Assembly (NCBI GenBank): GCA_029216955.1
Contig: JANAVB010003400.1
Location: forward strand, 15,358,731-15,422,730
DNA length: 64,000 nt
Direction: 5' to 3'
Origin: Iris pallida
Taxonomy: Eukaryota; Streptophyta; Magnoliopsida; Asparagales; Iridaceae
The notes beneath the pieces are model-generated. The model saw only the letters and a list, made by a program, of their open reading frames with translations, did no database searches and was not told the DNA's origin. Made by a program: the position numbers and the translations under genes. This document shows positions 58,831-64,000 of this stretch, piece by piece; the first letter of the stretch is position 1; the number at the start of each line of letters is the position of its first letter.

Positions 58831-61136
58831 ATCACATTCGATTCATCTTGTATTAGACTCACTTTGGGATTACACTCGACTTATATTGTACCATCTGAAC
58901 TCATTATGTTACTCTAGTTCAGCTAGATCTTATTTTACAGTCTTCTTTGCTATGATTCTTCTCTTGTTTAGTTATTTACTTTCCTTGCACTTTATCTGTC
59001 TTTCTTACCATCACCTGAACATAAACTGCCATATTCATCAATACAACTGTCTATAACTGCTTTATAGTTCTCTGTTATTTACTTGGGATTTCTTGATGAA
59101 ATGTACTCGTTCCTGTCCTGACTGGACCTGTTGAAAATATTACAGATGATTGCCCTGAGGACATTTGCCCTACTTGCCTTGGAGCAGGAGATGGCTTAGC
59201 TACCTTTGGCCCCGACACTCAGGAGTGATCGAGAGACTAGCTAGTAGACTTGGTTTAGTTTTCATGTTTTAGAATTTGAATTGTAATAACTTGAGATACG
59301 AGTTTGTATTTGAGTTTGTTTGAGATATTATTATTTAGTAGTTTATAAATGTTGTTATTTAGTTTTTAGTTATAAACTTCTGTGTTATCTTATCGTGCTT
59401 AGACTGTGATTGAGATTTCATTATACCTATACTTGTCCTCCGTTCGGAGTTGAGATATTGACAAGTACATTATATAATTACGTGAGTTGTTGATTAGATA
59501 GTAACCTAGGACAGCGTTCTACCGCCGACACTGCGGCGTAGGCTGGACGTACCCACTTCTCGTGCCCTTACTCTAGGGTGCGGGTCGTGACAATGGGTCC
59601 CCACTTACCCAGCCGCATGAGATTTACTTCACTCAGCCACATAGATGGGCACCCACTTACCCAGCCGCATGAGATTTATTTCACTCAGCCGCATAGATGG
59701 GTACCCACTTACTCAGCAGCATAGATGGGTCCCCACTTACCCAGCCGCATGAGATTCATTTTACTCAGCTGCATAGATGAGTAGCCATCTACTGCCGCAT
59801 GAGCCCCCAATTCACCCTTGGCCGTATAGTGTCTAATTGGGTTGTTTTTCTTGTCCTATTTGGCTGATTTATGGCCAGAATTTCTTCCAACTCCCAACAT
59901 GAAAGTTGTAGACCTTTTCCTTGGCTTCAAGAATATGTTACCAACTACTTTATACTACTTATAGACTCGACCATGCTTAATACTAATTTGACTTTTATGC
60001 CTTGTCACGAATTGACCCCGACTGTTACTTTGACTAATAATTGATCATGCGTTCCTAGTTGGAACTAAGAGACTGGCTAGTCGTCTTATTGAAATGAATG
60101 AATGAGACACGTTCATATTAACTATGAACTATTATAATCGATTGGCCGATCCCGAATATTGACATACATGCACACATGCAGACCTTAATTTATTTATTTA
60201 TTTTCTACAAAAGCAGCATGTGTACTTGATAGTCAAGGCATGATTATTCCGTGGTTAGTTTTGATTGTTGCATTACGCTATGTAAGACCTACAACCTAAC
60301 CGCACAGGCATCGTTGTAGAGTTGTGCATATCGTACCCCGTACGAAAGTACTCATTCTGAATGACCATGATCCACGGCATGGGACTTCACTCAACGTAGA
60401 GACTATTAAGTTAAATAAAATAATGATTGCATGGAGAGAATGGATTCCCTAGTTCTTATATGACAGCCCTCTTAGGAACTATTAAGTGCCCGACAGGCCG
60501 GCTGGTTCCCACAGATACTGCAAATCTGCCACACGGGCAGGGAGTGGTATCTGCTTACATTATTGTATATTGTATATTGACGACGGGCGTCCCGCTGGAA
60601 CTCGTCTAATTCATGATTGGCGCAAATGATTGACTGGATAGACTAGCCTTGCTTGCACATAGTAAGAACTGAGGAATCCTTTATTGCATAATCTCAGGAT
60701 AACTGGGGACTCACAGTAGCAAGCCGTAGTAGTTGCATGGCCGTTTAAATTGATTTGTTTATGTACTGTACCTACTCTGTTACCTAACTGAGATGATCAG
60801 AATGTCAAGGCATGACGAGCCAACTTCTGTCCTTGTTTGGTTGGGAGGTTGGTTCGAAGTGTCGTGATGTGATGTGAATCCCAGTAGTTAGAAGAGATCT
60901 AGGTTGCGTTTGGTTCATTGTAATGTAATCGTAATCGTAATGGAATTGGGTTTGTAATGTAATTGAGTTTGTAATGTAATGGAATTACAATTACATTACT
61001 ATGTTTGGTTGAAACATGTAATCAAACCATGTAATGTAATGTTAATTGCATTCATGTGTTTGGTTTACTATATAATGTAATTGAATTTTTAATTTAATAT
61101 TTTTTTTAAAATACAACATAAAATTTAAAAAGTTGA

Positions 61137-62510
61137 TCAATACAAAAAAATTGACAAAAAACAACAATAAATGAAAGGGAAAAAAAGGAAGAAAAACGAC
61201 CAAAAATAAAAAAAAAAGGGCAAAAAATGAACAAAAACGACAAAAAAAGAAAAAAAATGACAAAAAAACGATAAAAAAACGTAAAAAATTAACCAAAAAC
61301 GATAAAAAAAAGGCAAAAAATGAACAAAAACAACAAAAAAAGGGGCAAAAAGAACCAAAAAAGGGACAAAAACGACAAAAAAACAAACAAAAACAACCAA
61401 AAACGAAAAAAAAAGACAAAAAATGAACAAAAACGACAAAAAAAGAACAAAAAAAGGACAAAAACGACAAAAAAACCGAACAAAAATGACAAAAAACGAA
61501 AAAAAAATTACAAAAAACGAACACAAACGAACAAAAAAAGACCAAAAACAACAAAAACGACAAAAAAACGACAAAAAAAAAACAAAAACAACGAAAAACG
61601 AAAAAAAATGACAAAAAATGAACAAAAACGACAAAAAAAGAACAAAAAAGGACAAAAAACGACAAAAAAACCGAACAAAAATGACAAAAAACGAACAAAA
61701 ATTACAAAAAACGAACACAAACGAACAAAAAAAGACCAAAAACAACAAAAAAGGACAAAAACGACAAAAAAAACAAACCAAAACAACGAAAAACGAACAA
61801 AAATGACAAAAAATGAACAAAAACGACAAAAAAGGGACAAAAAAAAAGGACAAAAACGACAAAAAAAAACAAACAAAAACAACCAAAAAACGAACAAAAA
61901 TGACAAAAAACGAACAAAAACGACAAAAAAACGAACAAAAAAAAAGGACAAAAACGACAAAAAACCGAACAAAAATGAAAAAAAACGAACAAAAGTTACA
62001 AAAAACGAACAAAAAGGACAAAAAATGAACAAAAAGGGACCAAAACCAACAAAAAAATGACAAAAAACGACAAAAAAAACAAACAATAACAACGAAAAAA
62101 CGAACAAAAATGACAAAAAACGAACAAAAACGACAAAAAAACGGACAAAAACAACAAAAAACGACAAAAAAAAAACAAAACAACAAAACGAACAAAAATG
62201 ACGAAAAACGAACAAAAACGACAAAAAACGGACAAAAACAACAAAAAAGGACAAAAACGAACAAAAAAACAAACAAAAATAACAAAAAACGAACAAAAAT
62301 AACAAAAAACAACAAAAACGACAAAAAACGACAAAAAACGAACAAAAACGACCAAAAAACGACAAAAAACAAACAAAAACAACATAAAATGACCAAAACG
62401 AACAAAAATGACAAAAAACGAACAAAAACGACCAAAACCGAACAAAAATGACCAAAAACAAACAAAAACAACAAAAAATGACCAAAATCGAACAAAAAGA
62501 CCAAATTATA
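61137..62510. repeat. ACAAAAACG-type low-complexity core, nearly T-free
   Basis: About 1.37 kb made of A runs joined by CG, ACG, GAAC and TGAC, with T almost only in AATGAC. Because T is rare on the plus strand, many frames stay open: Lys/Asn/Thr-rich on plus (up to 246 aa) and Phe/Val/Leu/Ser-rich on minus (up to 460 aa). These are composition artefacts. Confidence 0.9.
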
Positions 62511-62608
62511 GCATACCAACCTTCCGCTTAAGTTGTAATGTAATTGCGATTACATAGGTTTTATGATGTAATTGAGTTTAGAAGAAACTGATGTAATGTA
62601 ATCAAACT

Positions 62609-62624
62609 TGTAATCGCGATTACA
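62609..62624. repeat. 16-bp perfect palindrome in the TIR element
   Basis: TGTAATCGCGATTACA, followed by TTACATC and preceded by GTAATGTAATCAAAC, in the right subterminal region. Confidence 0.9.
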
Positions 62625-63337
62625 TTACATCTAATTTTTTTGTCCAACCAAACATCCGAGTTAGATTGACAACGTAATGCCAATTACATTACGTTGTCCA
62701 ATCCTGCAAACCAAACGGGCCCCTATTTTATATGTTTCCTATTACTGGCTTCATTACTCATATCGTGCTCCCTTGCGGTACTTGCTATTATAGGTCTAAC
62801 CTCTCTGGTTTTGCATGGCCAGATTTAGAGCCGGTCCCCGAGGATCCAGCTTACTTCTACCTCCAAGATGGTCAACACTAGAGGGATGATCGCAGGAGGA
62901 CTCGAGTGGATTTTTTACTTTCCCGCTCGTTTTGTTATCTACTTTGTACTTTGCCGTTTGGCACCGACATATTAGTCGGATTGTCTTGTACCTACTTTTG
63001 TATAATTGTAACTAAGTCAGGCTGCAGCTGATAACAATTTTGTATACTTACTACATCATCTGGCTGTATTTTGTAAAGCCAGATATCAAGAACATTTTGA
63101 CTGAGCGTTTGGGACGCCTTACTGCTTATTCTCACATGTTCTCTATTTCTGTTTCTTGTTCGAATGATTGAGACAATGGATGTGAAGTGTCCATAGGAAG
63201 ACTTTCATGTAGTATGCACCCCCTCGTCTTGTAGACAGCATTGATCGTATTATACGGTATTCATCTACCCGTAATACGTAGCTGGCTGTGTCATTCCTCC
63301 GCTCTCCAGTATTTTGGTTCTGGGGCATGACAGATCT

Positions 63338-63700
63338 CTCTAGGTTATTGCTGGTTTGCTTCCAGGTTATTGCTAAGATCTAACATAGGCATAGTAGGAG
63401 TTATGCCTTCGGGATCTTCAGGTATCATTAGTGGATGCTTTCTTATATGTTATTATCTAGTTATTTCTTTTCTTAGTTTATAGTATAGTTAGTATTGTGG
63501 ATGATGTTATTATTATTACATGGACACCTGTTCTGAATTACACAACTTTTACGTAATTGAGTCGGACTAGAGTCTGGTTAAATACATAGATGACATGTTG
63601 TCGTATCCTAGTCTTACGTATTTGGGAATGGGGCTGATACTCGCTAGGTACCGTAATATAACCGAGACGATATGGTCTGACCTGCATAGGCCACCACACC
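63338..63700 (+). other. Host LTR-element sequence, boundary unresolved
   Basis: Continuation of the element entered at 38631. An LTR end and PBS should lie here, but none is convincing. GGGAATGGGGCTGATA at about 63624 is the nearest match to an LTR end. Confidence 0.3.
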
Positions 63701-64000
63701 TTGCAGGGGTTAGCCTTTGAGTGGTTTTATAGTCTGCCCAAGTACTGTATCAAGACTTTCAAGGACTTGGAGGTTGTGTTCCTTGCTAGGTTCTACGAAT
63801 GAGAAGCTGATGTCACAATGTCGACATCGATTTCTACAAAACAAAAGGAGAAGGAACCAGTGCGTGACTTTATTGAACGCTTCAGGAGATTAGCCCTGAA
63901 GTAGGTCATTCAAGTAGTGGAGAGTAGATGCATTACACTGGGATTATACAATTGAAATTTGGACATGAAGATTATAGCCACCAGGGACTGCATCAAGGAG
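63701..64000 (+). pseudogene. Ty3-type gag fragment with stops, runs off the window
   Basis: One frame reads GLAFEWFYSLPKYCIKTFKDL, VVFLARFYE, a TGA, EADVTMSTSISTKQKEKEP, VRDFIERFRRLALK, a TAG, and a further degraded stretch. The WF-SLP-I-F-L-F pattern, then FIERFR, is the retrotransposon gag (PF03732-type) signature. At least three stops mean it is dead. It probably belongs to the old element beginning at 38631. Confidence 0.7.

Larger units (their letters stand above)
54663..59592 (+). mobile_element. 4.93-kb solo LTR (Tekay-like)
   Basis: Starts TGTAACACCC, ends GGTGCGGGTCGTGACA, flanked by exact TSD ATGGG (54658-54662 and 59593-59597), sitting inside the 52-bp array. It has no internal region. 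Leader-like part near 55240-55500. The 128-aa ORF at 57077-57463 is overlapped by an antisense ORF and has no domain, so no gene is called. Notable contents: a TTGACC cluster (58011-58155) and CGAATCAC repeats (58428-58830). Confidence 0.88.
60902..62722. mobile_element. 1.8-kb TIR DNA element with low-complexity core
   Basis: Comparison with the 5' LTR (47930-47955) shows an exact insertion. The 3-bp CTA is duplicated (60899-60901 and 62723-62725). The left end GGTTGCGTTTGGTT pairs with the reverse complement of the right end, GGGCCCGTTTGGTT (11 of 14 match). Subterminal regions are packed with GTAATGTAAT motifs in both directions. TIR style and 3-bp TSD suggest PIF/Harbinger, though CTA is not the usual TWA. 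No transposase. The core is a simple repeat. Confidence 0.75.
45981..63332 (+). mobile_element. Tekay chromovirus (Ty3), nested insertions in its 3' LTR
   Basis: Exact TSD GATCT (45976-45980 and 63333-63337). The 5' LTR is 45981-48548, internal region 48549-53741, and 3' LTR 53742-63332, which contains a solo LTR and a TIR element. LTRs start TGTCACTTTC and end GGGGCRTGACA. They differ by a few percent by eye, partly through copy-number change in a 52-bp array. Gag, PR, RT, RNase H, IN and a chromodomain are present in Ty3 order but broken by several stops. The PBS (about 48549-48570) is decayed. The chromodomain marks it as a chromovirus, and the overall sequence fits the Tekay clade. Confidence 0.9.
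53742..63332 (+). repeat. 3' LTR of the Tekay element, split in three pieces
   Basis: Pieces 53742-54662, 59593-60901 and 62723-63332 are collinear with the 5' LTR. The two interruptions are exact insertions with TSDs ATGGG and CTA. The intact LTR would be about 2.8 kb, slightly longer than the 5' copy because of extra 52-bp repeats. Confidence 0.88.

Noticed and set aside
61137..62519. Long Phe/Val-rich minus-strand ORF (460 aa) and Lys/Asn-rich plus-strand ORFs
   Set aside because: They arise from a low-complexity A/C/G repeat that lacks stop codons. Open frames occur in many registers on both strands.

Overview
This is a plant nuclear window, almost certainly angiosperm. The evidence is one spliced alpha-expansin gene with canonical GT/AG introns, and LTR retrotransposons of plant Ty1/copia and Ty3/chromovirus type whose primer-binding sites match the 3' end of initiator tRNA-Met. 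The species cannot be named. Apart from the expansin gene, nearly all of the 64 kb is transposable-element DNA, much of it nested. Many insertions are framed by target-site duplications (TSDs) readable in the sequence.

Layout. 1-2222 is the degenerate internal part of a Ty3 element, followed by its 3' LTR from 2223, which runs into (AT)n/(GT)n microsatellites up to 4763. A minus-strand Tekay-like element with no recognised coding capacity lies at 4764-11740, with direct LTRs and a perfect PBS. A second minus-strand LTR is at 11788-13973. Degenerate sequence with an unrecognised plus-strand coding relic follows (15389-16384), then a MITE-like repeat (17053-17480).

18042-30282 (minus strand) is a three-exon EXPA13-like expansin gene. 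Its second intron is 11,355 bp, about 85% of it recognisable LTR-element sequence. It holds a copia solo LTR, an old Tork-like LTR relic, and a four-level nest: intron > minus-strand Ty3 element (TSD CACAT) > Tekay-like solo LTR (TSD AAGAT) > small copia element with 122-bp LTRs (TSD ATTTA). Just upstream of the gene is a TIR element with an array of alternating hairpins (30513-31349).

31764-37591 is a 5.8-kb PIF/Harbinger-like element (perfect 27-bp TIRs, TSD TAA). It carries an intact two-exon Myb/SANT-like gene, an intact 90-aa ORF with an RNase H1-N/viroplasmin-like domain plus a C-terminal membrane anchor, and a 243-bp tandem repeat full of GTAGATC motifs. No transposase is visible. This is the most novel-looking object in the window.

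From 38631 to the end lies an old LTR retroelement broken by a young Tork-like copia element (39821-45524, TSD ATTTT) and a Tekay chromovirus (45981-63332, TSD GATCT). The 3' LTR of the Tekay element is itself interrupted by a 4.9-kb solo LTR (54663-59592, TSD ATGGG) and by a 1.8-kb TIR element with a T-depleted low-complexity core (60902-62722, TSD CTA). A stop-riddled gag fragment at 63700-64000 probably belongs to the host element. The retrotransposon ORFs carry frameshifts or stops. The only intact reading frames are the expansin gene and the two Harbinger-borne ORFs.
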